Source: Loripinus fragilis
Taxonomy: Eukaryota > Mollusca > Bivalvia > Lucinida > Lucinidae
Length of the DNA: 64,000 nt
Reading direction: 5' to 3'
Assembly: GCA_964019695.1 (NCBI GenBank)
Contig: OZ026525.1
Span: 62,714,253 to 62,778,252, forward strand
The number at the start of each line of letters is the position of its first letter. Position 1 is the first letter of the stretch. Under the pieces are notes generated by a model. The model worked only from the letters and a program-made list of their open reading frames with translations, searched no databases and was not told where the DNA came from. Below are positions 33,101 to 41,885 of the stretch, piece by piece. The translations under genes were made by a program, and so were the position numbers.

Positions 33101-36100
33101 AACTAAAATTCAGCTATCTGGATCCGAACTGTTTGACACTCTGATAGTGTTCTTGAACCAATACATGTATTTTGAAAAAAGTTTATTTTGAAAAAAATTC
33201 AGCAGACAAAAACAAAAGCATTAAAAATCACCCAGCATGCAAAGAGTTAATAAAAGTGTTTAGTTGCAAGAAAACTTTACAATTAGGTATAGCCCAAACC
33301 ATTTAAGAAATGAATTCAATTTTTGGATTGTTCATGGAATCATGAATACGTCGGGTCTCTTGCAAAGTAAGTGAAGCCCAAAGGGCTTCACGTTAACTTT
33401 GCAAGAAACCCAAAGTATTCATGATTCCATGAACAGACCAAAAAAATTGAATTTTTTGCTTATATTTACATTTTATTATAATTATCTAAAATATAAAAAA
33501 ATATTTATAATTTAGGAAATAAAAGAGTTTTTTTATTAATATGTAATTGTATTAACGGTTTTGTTGGAGTGTAAAGTGGAACAGCCAGCGTGAACACAGA
33601 CAGCCAATGGAGCAAACAAGAAGCTTGGGTGCGACTCGGGTGTGGCTAGCTATCAATCACAACACCAGTGTCACTTCTGGCGAATGAGTTTGATGTTCAA
33701 AGAGTATTGCTGAGGCAAATGAGCTTGGCAGCTGTCAATCAAATTTGTGTAATTCATGAGGCTATGAACGGTTGCAAAATCTAAAGGTTCATTAAAGACT
33801 TGCTTCGAAAATGTAAAATATTCTGCTATAGAGCACAAGGACCAGTCCAGACTTTGAGAAATTTGATCTCACCAAGAAACAGAATTAGACTAAATACGCA
33901 AACAAACAATTATCATATTATACAATGTTATGTAAAGTGGGCCGGCTAGATACAGTAAAACGTGTCTTAAGCGGCCACTCAAAAGGAAGACCAAAATTGC
34001 TTTTTTTAAGACTGATTATCGCTTAATGCAGGTCAAAAGTATAGCAGAATGCTCCAATGGGAGCATTCTGCAATACTGTCGACCTTCATTAAGCTACCAT
34101 TTGTCAGTAGGATATTTGTTTTGTCTATTTCTGAGTGGTCGCTTAAAACAGGTTTTACTGTAATCATAAAGTGCTCCACTCTACAAAGCTGCTGCTCTAC
34201 AGATTGAGTTTGTGTGTCCATTTAACTTACAGGTAAAATGAAATTTTTCAAGGGAGGTAACTGTTCACTATATTCATCTATCCACCGTTCAAGGTCTGGA
34301 ACATGCTCTTCACCAAATACTGTCTTATCTGCAAACATCAAATGAACCAGTCAGGGATCAAATTTAAGATTTTAAATCACTTGCTAAAAATAGCAAGTGA
34401 CAATTTTTCTTCCTTGCTTTAGATGATGATCAACTTGCTAAGTCACTCCATTTATTTGTTTGTTTGATTTGATTCTATACGTCCCATCAAGAAGCGTTCA
34501 GTTATGTAGGGACGGGTCTTTCTGGGTTGAACCAGTACTAAGCTAGGATTTATGTGTCTTGTTCAAAGACACAATGCATCACTATATATATCGCTATTTA
34601 GAAAATTGACCCAATTCATTTAGCATATGTGCCAAAAATTTATTTCAAATATTATCTCCTTTCTGAAAGCACATTTTGGTTATATTGAAAACAATGTAGA
34701 TCCAGATCAGCCAGCTTCTGAAGAAGCTGGCTGATCGGGATCTACACTGTTTTTCAAGCAATTTAGAAATTAGTTGGTGTGGGAGCAACTTGTATTAACT
34801 TGCTAAAAATAGCAAGTGATAGGAATTTCAAATTGCTTCTAGCATATAGCAATTTGGTACCAATAGGTGAAATGCTCAAAATGCACAGTATGCCTTTTGT
34901 TTGTTTGATTTGATTCTTTATGTCCCATCAACAATCTTTCAGTTAAACAGGGACGGGTCTTCCTGGGTTGAAACCAGTACTAAGCTAGGATAAACGTGTC
35001 TTGCTCAAGGACCACAAAGCACTGATGCCGGTGAGGCTCGAACCCACGGCCCCTTGGTCTCGAGTCAAGCACTCTACCACTGAGTCACTGTGCTCCCTCT
35101 TTCAGGTGCCTTTAAGAACTTTTTATTCTTGGAGTACCAGTACACTCACAAGATAAGTACAGTTAAACCTGTCTTAAGCGGCCATTCAAAAACAGACAAA
35201 ACAAAGATCTTAAAGAGAAATGTTAGCTTAATGAGGGTCGAAAGTATTGCAGAATGCTCCCATTGGAGCATTCGGCAATACATTTGACATGCATTAAGCG
35301 ATAGTCTGTCTTTAAAAACTATTTTGGTCCTCTTTATGAGTGACTGCTTAAGACAGATTTTACTCTAAGTGCAACCAAAATAGTCTAGGATCAGACTGCT
35401 TCTCAGAGAAGCAAATGATCTAGGACTTATCGCTTGGTTTGTTCAGTGAATTATTCATTGACAACTAGTCCAGGTCGCAATCAGCTGGACGTTTCCACTT
35501 CAGAAGTTCTGCTGATAAAGATTGTAAGCTGCATGTTTAGTATCAAATTTATTTGTCTTGTTGCTTTACATCCATGTCAACATTTTTTCATACATGTCAG
35601 GTGAGCTAAAAATGCACATTCTATGATTAAAGCAGCAAGTTTACTCACTAGTATGTCTCTCTCTTGCAGATGATTTTGGTGTTGCTATGTTTGAATTAAC
35701 ATCTTGTAGAACACATTGAATCTGGAAATATATATGTGCCAACCCATGAAACAATGGTACTTGTACTAAATATATATCTATAAAATTTTATCTTTTAATA
35801 CTATGTGATGACCGCCATAACAATGTAGCATATATATTGCAAATCTTACGTTTTCACGGCAAAAAAATGATTTCAAATTAGTTTTAATACATGTTAAATA
35901 GAATCTAAGTGAATCTCCTGTATCACTGGACAGTTTGAATATGTTGCCAAAGGTAAATCCACTCCTTTAAATTAATAAACAACTAGTATTGTATTCAGAG
36001 AAAACAGAATCTGACGCCCCCCATCCCACCACAAATGCTCAAATTTGACCTATTTCGCTATGCTGTGACCTTGAAAATTAAGGCACAGTCACCAAAACCT

Positions 36101-39100
36101 AATCATAGAAGTCTTCATCATACCCCAATGTTATACCCATGCAAATCTGGTTCCAATCCGGCCACTAGTTCATGAGATATCTTGTACACAGGCATGTGTC
36201 ACACCGAGGCCAAAGCAGACACCGACAAGATACACACCAAAAACTGTATATGTCCCCCTCCCCTTAATTGGGAGGATATAATAAAACATGAGCACTCATT
36301 TAAGAGCCTCTATTTTATTTCGAAGTGCATTTGCAGACATCAAAAGCTGCTAGTTTTTTTTTAATCTGAACCTTCACTTACTTCTGCCATTTTTGTCAAA
36401 AATATGACTTTTTTTTTCCTTGAATGAAGTCCAAGTTATGGCATTTCATGGGCGGATCCAGAGGGGGAGACAGGGGGTCCGGACCCCCTCTAAAAAATCA
36501 CAAAAATATAGGGTTTCTTCGGAATACTGGTCTGGATCCCATGGAAAATCACAAAGCAACCAACACAGCATTCAATGTTGGGCCATCATCGGCCCGCCAG
36601 CGAAACACCATTTAAATGGTGTTTTGCTGGCAGGCCGATGATGGCCCGCTTATAGTGGTATTTGAATCCTCTCTCCCCTCATCAACTTAAAAACACACAC
36701 AAAAACCCGTTTAATTTGGACCCCCTCTGACAAAACTTTCTGGATCCCCGCATGCATTTTAACATTTATGAGCACAAAAAATTTCATGAGCAGCTGAGTT
36801 GAGCATGAGAAAAGTTATATAACCCCCAGGCCAGATTCAATGACCAAGACGAACATGGTATTTCCACAACTCTGAGTTTATACTTGTGTCCGATTAATTA
36901 AGTGCTTAATTTTGACGGATATAGTTCCTTCAGCAATGTATTTTCAGGGGACTAAGTAACTATTACCATGCTGAACACTTTTATGTCCTACACTCCTCCC
37001 AAATTTTATCCTGTTAAGCTACAACATCCCAGTTGTAGGCAGATATTTTCAATCATAGTGGAAAACAGCGTGGAACCTGATCAGATGGCTTCATCAGAAG
37101 CCATCTGATCTAGATCTACAGTGTTTTCAAAAGAGGATAAACACGGGCTCAGCAGGACAAGGGTTAAGTGTATACCTCTTCTAGTCTCTCTACAAGCTCT
37201 AAGCTGGCTTCTTTACAAAATTCTCTGGCAAGTCTGTAAGACAATACAAAGATATTTATGGCAGTTTTAAGCATATTTTTAAATCACAAAGGTGTCTTCA
37301 GGAGCATATTTGAAATCTCATTTAAAAAATATTTATCACAACTCCTTTTCATTATCATGTAGCCTATTGTATAATACATATGAGTATTGTTGTAGAAAGA
37401 AAGAAATTCCCACCTGTCCCAGCTGGGAATCAGTTGATTTTTGTTTTGTTGCTTTACGTCCTAAGTCAACAGCTATGGTCATGGCAGTTCACCTAACCAC
37501 ACTTTTTTCCTGGGCAAGCTTCAACAAGCAGTTAACCAGTACTTCGTGCACATACTTTCGCTTGTAACTGACAACAACCCTTCTTGAATGATTCAGCAGA
37601 AAGGAGGAGAATGACAGTAGAATTTATTACATGCTCAATCTCCACGAAAGTATGGGACCGGGCCGGGATCGAACTCGCGACCCCTGGTTCTGCAGTCAGG
37701 CTCACATCTGTTGCCAGACACATTACCGACTACGCGGCCCGGTATCAGTTGAAACCTGGTCGCTGGATTCACAGTGGCAGCCCAGCTTTATTTTTTTTAC
37801 TGTTTAACAATACACTGTCTTCTTTAATTTTACTGTTTACAGTAACTCAAATTATGAGTCCATTTTACATTCAAATAAAGCTTAAATCTCGCTAAGTTCA
37901 CTTGCACTAATTTTTGTGTAGTGTCTACAGATGAAATATGCGTATGGAAAAATATTGATTTCAATTTTTAAAAAAGTTTTTCATAAAAAAAATACCAGAA
38001 TGTATATGACCTACCCTATAGCTGATGCTAGTTCATCTGTGGTACCCAGCGCTTCAAATATATCATCATCTTTTGGCCGCCTTTCTCCAGTAAATGTAGC
38101 TGATGTACCTGAAAAAATGATGTCATACATGTAACTTAAAAGAATGCATTTATTTAGGTGCTTGGGCCAAATAAAAAAATACCTGTGGTATGGGTAACTT
38201 GATCCTACCTAAATTTACTGGTGAAACCTAAAAAATTTCAGTTTTTTCTGGGAAAAAATATAATTTTATGCATTTTGAAAGGCAAAATGCCTTTCAAAAT
38301 GCATCAAATTATATATTTTTTCCAGAAATAAAAAAAATATGTGTGCCTACCCTACCTAAAATTTTCAGACCCGTTACCCAAAACACTTATTTTGGCCTTA
38401 TTGGAAGCATTTTGAGAGATGTTTGGAATGAGCACCTAGACAAAAGATTGAGGCAAAAAGCATATTAAAGAAAACAACACTAAATGTACTACATTTTTTG
38501 TGTTCTATATGGGTAAAAAAGGAGGCTCTGATACTGGAGCAAGTGATAGAGTTATGTTTTTTCATTGATAAATGAGCCTTGACGCGAGAAAACCTGTCTT
38601 CGGGGGTTTGCAAACACCACAGGCGCGGACCAGCATGCGCATATGCGCAGTCTGATCAGCGCTTTTGTTGTTTGCTTTTTGGAAAGTAGCATATGTTAAC
38701 TTGCTACACGTGAAATTTCAATTTTCTAGCTAGTCTCTGTAGCTGAGGAGACTGGTTTGAAACTGGCTTCGTCGTAAACCCCGAAGACAGGCCCAAATAA
38801 GATGAGTATGTGCAATGTAGATGGTTGCATAAAAAACATCAATTATTTCTGGACTTGCCATTTACACATTATATGCTCAAATGATCATGACCTTCCCATC
38901 ACACTTCACAAAGGCAGGCATTATCTGTGCTCTTTGAAACAAAAATTAATTGTTAATTGATTAATATTACAATTGATGAAAGAAAAATAGATCTGCTGTG
39001 TCAACAGAAATTTTTAAACCAAGTGACAGATCATCGCTACACAGAATCCCAAGTAGTATTCTTTATTTTATCAATCTGGATGAAAGAATCCACCATTATA

Positions 39101-39612
39101 CAATGAGTTAACATAATTCCTGATAAACACAAATTTTAGATGTAAAATTGCAAATATTTTCTTATCAATCAGTTTAAACATGTTTTGGGTGCTCAAAAGA
39201 ATTGTCTCGTTGAGACGGTTATTTTGAGTACCCACAACATGCAGTAGTTTTGGTTGAAGAATAAGAAAACTAATTTTCAATTATTTTTCAATTACACACT
39301 CTTATCTGGATGGAAAAATCCACCATTATATCAAAAGAGAACCTTTAACTCTTTGCCTGCTAGATAATAGTTTCACACTTTTTTCCATCTGCTGATTTTA
39401 ATTCAAAATCAACTGTTCTTTCAGGAATACCATCAGAGTGTCAGACAATTTCGAACCAGATCAGGCCCGACAACTGTCGGGTCTGATCTGGATAGAAGCT
39501 GTTTGCAAAGGTTATTAGCAGACAACACTCGTAGGCAGAGAGTTAATTAATACTTACCATCATCCCCAGTTTTAGTATAGATTTTGATGTATCTCCGCCC
39601 TTCAGCTGACAT
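30033..39612 (-). CDS. MMAB: cob(I)alamin adenosyltransferase, mitochondrial type (8 coding exons)
   Basis: Transfers the adenosyl group of ATP to cob(I)alamin, making adenosylcobalamin for methylmalonyl-CoA mutase. Exons on the minus strand: 39612-39558, 38108-38015, 37233-37176, 35721-35649, 34328-34231, 32764-32700, 31418-31359, 30129-30033. Every junction has AG/GT and matching phases, and the lengths sum to 600 nt, giving 199 residues and a stop. Recognised family motifs: [10 protein letters not shown] (10-19), [10 protein letters not shown] (24-33), [11 protein letters not shown] (40-50), [12 protein letters not shown] near 109-120, SGGK at 127-130, and R139, R143-R144, E146, which match human R186, R190-R191 and E193 (disease positions). 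The C-terminus has [16 protein letters not shown] (166-181). No mitochondrial leader is visible: the first in-frame Met is in exon 39637-39558, with an in-frame TGA upstream if the 41669 donor is used. A missing or alternative leader exon is the main doubt. Confidence 0.93.
30321..30564. mobile_element. phrase-repeat element W in MMAB last intron/3' side
   Basis: Ends GAGGCTCTGGAAGGG and CCTTCCATGGCCTC, flanked by ATATAT/ATATAA. The interior is five diverged copies of AAAGGGATATGGGATA-like phrase, then a C run (30534-30549). It has the same design as element T. Confidence 0.7.
30721..30836 (+). repeat. hairpin element F, decayed copy
   Basis: Left half TTCTTACCCATCAGTTTAAA and GGGTGCTCAAAAGAACCGTC are intact; the right arm has decayed. 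It keeps GCACTCTTATCTG at the right. Confidence 0.65.
31013..31288. mobile_element. foldback element D, copy 4 (diverged)
   Basis: Ends CATGGGCAGATCC and GGATCCACCCATG are inverted repeats. The interior repeats GGACCCCC-type phrases. No central palindrome. Confidence 0.7.
31359..31418 (-). CDS. MMAB: MMAB exon, residues 148-167
   Basis: Acceptor ATTGTAG, donor GTAAAT. 60 nt. Encodes [19 protein letters not shown], between split arginines 148 and 168. Confidence 0.9.
31560..31712 (+). repeat. hairpin element F, copy 2
   Basis: Stem TTTTGGGTGCTCAAAAGAAC paired with GTTCTTTTGAGTACCCA around CTCTCAGTGAG; right end AATTACACACTCTTATCTG. Confidence 0.85.
32455..32680. mobile_element. inverted-repeat element with nested hairpin E
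   Basis: GTCGTCTGC motifs at the left and GCAGACGAC at the right pair. The centre, 32519-32583, is hairpin E with core ACTGCTCCTATTGGAAGTCT. Confidence 0.7.
32700..32764 (-). CDS. MMAB: MMAB exon, residues 127-147
   Basis: Acceptor TTTTTCAG, donor GTAAGA. 65 nt. Encodes [18 protein letters not shown] and AER; contains the arginines aligned to human R186, R190 and R191. A MITE G copy lies 35 bp upstream in the intron (32800-33005). Confidence 0.95.
32800..33005. mobile_element. MITE G, copy 1
   Basis: 206 bp flanked by TA (32798-32799, 33006-33007). Ends CATTAAAACCTGTGTAAAAC / GTTTTACACAGGTTTTACTG. Central stem AGAATGCTCC / GGAGCATTCT. Confidence 0.88.
33315..33451. repeat. 137-bp palindrome
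   Basis: Arms TTCATGGAATCATGAATAC / GTATTCATGATTCCATGAA and CTTGCAAAGT / ACTTTGCAAG around GAAGCCCAAAGGGCTTC; a few mismatches. Lies in an MMAB intron. Confidence 0.85.
33953..34160. mobile_element. MITE G, copy 2
   Basis: 208 bp with TA on both sides (33951-33952, 34161-34162). Ends CAGTAAAACGTGTCTTAAGC / GCTTAAAACAGGTTTTACTG. Located 70 bp from the exon at 34231. Confidence 0.9.
34231..34328 (-). CDS. MMAB: MMAB exon, residues 94-126
   Basis: Acceptor TTTGCAG, donor GTAAGT. 98 nt. Encodes [19 protein letters not shown] then FILP. Confidence 0.95.
34451..34583 (-). mobile_element. SINE-A, 5'-truncated fragment
   Basis: Minus-strand body and tail only (GATTCTATACGTCCCATC to GTCTTGTTCAAAGACACAAT). 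The tRNA-like head is missing. Confidence 0.85.
34688..34755. repeat. hairpin E, variant core
   Basis: AATGTAGATCCAGATCAG with core CCAGCTTCTGAAGAAGCTGG and closing CTGATCGGGATCTACACTGT. Confidence 0.85.
34897..35097 (-). mobile_element. SINE-A, full length
   Basis: Minus strand; head complement CACTGAGTCACTGTGCTCCC at the right end, tail TTGTTTGTTTGATTTGATTC at the left. Confidence 0.9.
35160..35365. mobile_element. MITE G, copy 3
   Basis: 206 bp, TA-flanked. Left CAGTTAAACCTGTCTTAAGC, right GCTTAAGACAGATTTTACTC. Core AGAATGCTCCCATTGGAGCA. Confidence 0.87.
35366..35648. other. MMAB intron, hairpin E remnant
   Basis: About 35385-35430 has GATCAGACTGCTTCTCAGAG then GAAGCAAATGATC, a decayed hairpin E. 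Nothing else recognised. Confidence 0.45.
35649..35721 (-). CDS. MMAB: MMAB exon, residues 70-93
   Basis: Acceptor TTTCCAG, donor GTGAGT. 73 nt. Encodes [15 protein letters not shown] and SSARERHT, matching the LQDVGS..LATP..SAR region of the human protein. Confidence 0.92.
35990..36320. other. diverged tandem-array-type repeat unit
   Basis: Phrases TGTGACCTTGAAAATTAAGG, GTTATACCCATGCAAATC and GGGAGGATATAATAAA resemble ends of the bivalve-type arrays at 27401 and 43925. Single copy, in an MMAB intron. Confidence 0.45.
36447..36754. mobile_element. foldback element D, copy 2 (best preserved)
   Basis: Starts CATGGGCGGATCCAGAGGGG and ends TGGATCCCCGCATG. The centre, 36581-36646, is a 66-bp palindrome: GGCCATCATCGGCC...GGCCGATGATGGCC with CACCATTTAAATGGTG in the middle. 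Confidence 0.88.
37061..37129. repeat. hairpin E, variant core
   Basis: CGTGGAACCTGATCAG with core ATGGCTTCATCAGAAGCCAT and CTGATCTAGATCTACAGTG. Lies 46 bp from the exon at 37176. Confidence 0.83.
37176..37233 (-). CDS. MMAB: MMAB exon, residues 50-69
   Basis: Acceptor TCTTACAG, donor GTATAC. 58 nt encoding [19 protein letters not shown] after the split G50. Confidence 0.9.
37438..37743 (-). mobile_element. SINE-B, copy 2
   Basis: Homologue of 26233-26549 with box B complement GGGATCGAACTCGCGACC. The 9-bp target duplication ATCAGTTGA is at 37429-37437 and 37744-37752. Confidence 0.9.
38015..38108 (-). CDS. MMAB: MMAB exon, residues 19-50
   Basis: Acceptor TTTTTTCAG, donor GGGTAGGT. 94 nt, beginning with two bases of G19 and ending with two bases of G50. 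Carries [10 protein letters not shown] and GTTDEL. Confidence 0.93.
38160..38405. mobile_element. foldback element in MMAB intron
   Basis: Central perfect hairpin GCATTTTGAAAGGC / GCCTTTCAAAATGC (38271-38302), extended by AATATATAA-type arms and outer GGGTAAC / GTTACCC. Confidence 0.72.
38573..38794. mobile_element. MITE Q, copy 3 (inverted)
   Basis: Starts GAGCCTTGACGCGAGAAAAC; ends AACCCCGAAGACAGGCCC. The order of internal phrases is reversed relative to 22874-23090. Confidence 0.73.
39150..39310 (+). repeat. hairpin element F, copy 3
   Basis: Stem TTTTGGGTGCTCAAAAGAAT with GTTATTTTGAGTACCCA around GTCTCGTTGAGAC; right end TTACACACTCTTATCTGG. Confidence 0.82.
39448..39512. repeat. hairpin E, variant core
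   Basis: CCAGATCAGGCCCGACAACT / GTCGGGTCTGATCTGG. Stem centre differs from all other copies. Confidence 0.78.
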
Positions 39613-39637
39613 CTTGTTGTTGTGTCGAATATTATTA
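39558..39637 (-). CDS. MMAB: MMAB exon with start codon (residues 1-18 plus part of 19)
   Basis: Acceptor TTTCTAG at its 5' side (forward CTAG from 39638), donor GTAAGT. ATG at 39612-39610, preceded by 25 nt of exon. Encodes [18 protein letters not shown] and the first base of G19. Confidence 0.88.
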
Positions 39638-39895
39638 CTAGAAAAATAATAGAAAAACTGTCAATTAATCTGATTTTATCAGCTACCACTCGTATAACTG
39701 CATTGTTGCACCTTGCCTGATAAACATTATCTATCTCACGGCATGTGTCTTAATCAGGTCATTATGATGTTGCACATTTTGAATGACGCCGCTTAAATGA
39801 CGCTATATCAACACAAAAATACAAAATTACGTCATAATCGCTAGTTTGAAGAGTGAAACAATGAATAAAATGATAAAAAGAATACCAGGTTCATG

Positions 39896-40014
39896 TCTTT
39901 TGATATAAAATTTACCAGGCTCGGCTTTGAGAACGCTTGTTGAATCACTCGGCAAGCCTCGCTATGCCAACAAGCGTTCTCAAAGCCTTGCCTGGTAAAC
40001 TTGATATCAAAAGA
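39896..40014. repeat. 119-bp palindrome
   Basis: TACCAGGC..GGCTTTGAGAACGCTTGTTG pairs with CAACAAGCGTTCTCAAAGCC..GCCTGGTA, outer arms TCTTTTGATAT / ATATCAAAAGA. Loop of about 25 nt. Confidence 0.87.
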
Positions 40015-40484
40015 ACTCACCTAGTATTCTCTATGTAGGACACTGAATTCCTTTTAGCACAGGCTGGCATTGAAGAGCTGTAGATAATATTTTCCTAATG
40101 ATTACCACATAAGTTCTGGTAAGCGCACACCAGAGCATTTACAAAATGACCAATTAAATGTTATTACAGGTAAAATACTATTTGGGTCCTGCACCACTAC
40201 TTTTTGGCCCCGCCCAGATAAGAAACAATCAATCCACTGTCTTGTACGGTTCCATATTCCAAAGTATTCAAGTTTGGAGGATAATCACTTGGTCAGTGTG
40301 AAACTTTATAAAATAACTTGCAGAGAAATCTAAAATAGCCATGTCAATTAACTTTCTTTTCAGAGTTAATGTGTTAAACATTTGTAATCAGAAGTAGCTG
40401 TACCTCAGTGACATGAACATTTTAGTCTGATTTTGGTTCTCATTTAAGATATTATGTGAGTCCAGATGTCTCATAATGTTATAT

Positions 40485-40796
40485 GAGGGTCTGGATGGGG
40501 TATAATGATTAGTGAATAATGGCCCTTTTTTATAATGAATAGTAAATAATGGCCCTTTTGTATAATGAATAGTGAATAATCAGGGCCTAAAAATTTTAGA
40601 ATAATCCTATTTTTTTTTTTAATGAATTGAAGAAAAAAATTAATGAATAGTGAAAAATCAGATTTCTTTGCCACCTTTCTTACTGTTAATAAATAATTGG
40701 TCTTATCTTAATGAATAACCCAAAATTTTAATGAGATGAATAATGGGCTAAATTTTTAATGAATAGTGAATACCAGAGCCCCCCATCCAGACCCTC
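40485..40796. mobile_element. phrase-repeat element T, copy 1
   Basis: Ends GAGGGTCTGGATGGGG / CCCCCCATCCAGACCCTC, flanked by TTATAT and TTATAC. The interior consists largely of variants of AATGAATAGTGAATAATGG. Confidence 0.85.
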
Positions 40797-40963
40797 TTAT
40801 ACTACAATGAATAGTGCATCTTCATAAACGATCTGTCGGATAACATCATGTCTTCTGTTCGAAGAAACTTCAGATTAATCGGATTGAGAAAGTTCAGAGG
40901 ACAGTGGCTCTATGGACCTGCAGGAGATGGCAAACACGAGTAGAGTCAGCGAATAGTTGCAGA

Positions 40964-41012
40964 ACTGCGACTTTAGATTTTTTTTCAATCTGGCTGAATC
41001 TAAAGTCGCAGT
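40964..41012. repeat. short perfect hairpin
   Basis: ACTGCGACTTTAGATT pairs exactly with AATCTAAAGTCGCAGT across a 17-nt loop. Confidence 0.8.
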
Positions 41013-41810
41013 TTTTTTGTGCTCTATCTTGACCAGTGATGGAGTCCCCTTTTGTTTTTGGAAAAACTCGTTTCCTTGACAATCCAACCATTTAGACTTC
41101 TTCATGTGTTTTACATACACAACCAAAGTTATAAAAATGTTACCATTGACTTCGTTATTATGACACGATCAATGCAATCTGTAATATCATGTTCTTGTTG
41201 TTGTTTTTCGGCTCATCGCAGCCATTATGCATGCTTTTCACGAGCTAGGGGTGATGACGTTTTTGCGATAAAATTCGGATGTTGAATTGATGAGACGAAC
41301 TTACTAAAACGTTGAGAAATACTATAATAAAACCCGATACATGACTAAGTAAGGTATGTCAGCGCTTTTCAAAAACTCAGTACATTATTATAATAAGATT
41401 AACAGTGGATTTTGGACATTATAAGAAACAAGTAGGTGTTTGAATTTTGAAAATCAGGGCAAAATTGTTAAAGCTATTGATTCTGTTAACTTACTCAATG
41501 TTGGTACGCTCGCAGCAGTCACGTTTCTGTATTATTGTGCATTGTAGCGCCCCCTATTTTCTATTAAATTATAACGTGTAATGACCTATTTCAGAAAATG
41601 AAAGTCGATTTCCAAGAATGGTTTGATTTCAATTTAATATAGCATGCCAAAGAAAATGAGATACTTACTTGACAGAAATCCTTAACAATCACATACCCCA
41701 CCCGTATAAATCTAATTTTCGGAAAGGAAGCTTTGTCGTGTCCCAAAATGTCATAATCAGACCAAAAATGGACTTTTCCAACAAGGCGGACAATTGTCAT
41801 TCTGATCATG

Positions 41811-41845
41811 TGCTCACGTGACAAGTTTCCCGCCAAAAGTAGCAA
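41811..41845 (-). promoter_or_regulatory. candidate MMAB promoter elements (E-box and E2F-type site)
   Basis: CACGTG at 41815-41820 within TGCTCACGTGACAAG, and TTTCCCGCCAAAA at 41826-41838, which matches the E2F consensus. A minus-strand donor (GTAAGT, forward complement at 41663-41668) could end a 5' UTR exon at 41669. Joining it to 39637 makes a 65-codon upstream frame stop exactly at the junction (CAA then TAA). Placement relative to the transcription start is inference. Confidence 0.4.
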
Positions 41846-41885
41846 GCTAACGCAAGTGTACATTGACCTCTGAAGAGGGTCAGCT

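Noticed and set aside
41591..41863. 90-codon minus-strand frame as the MMAB leader
   Set aside because: Using the good donor at 41668, it joins to the next exon with an immediate TAA, so it cannot be in frame with MMAB.
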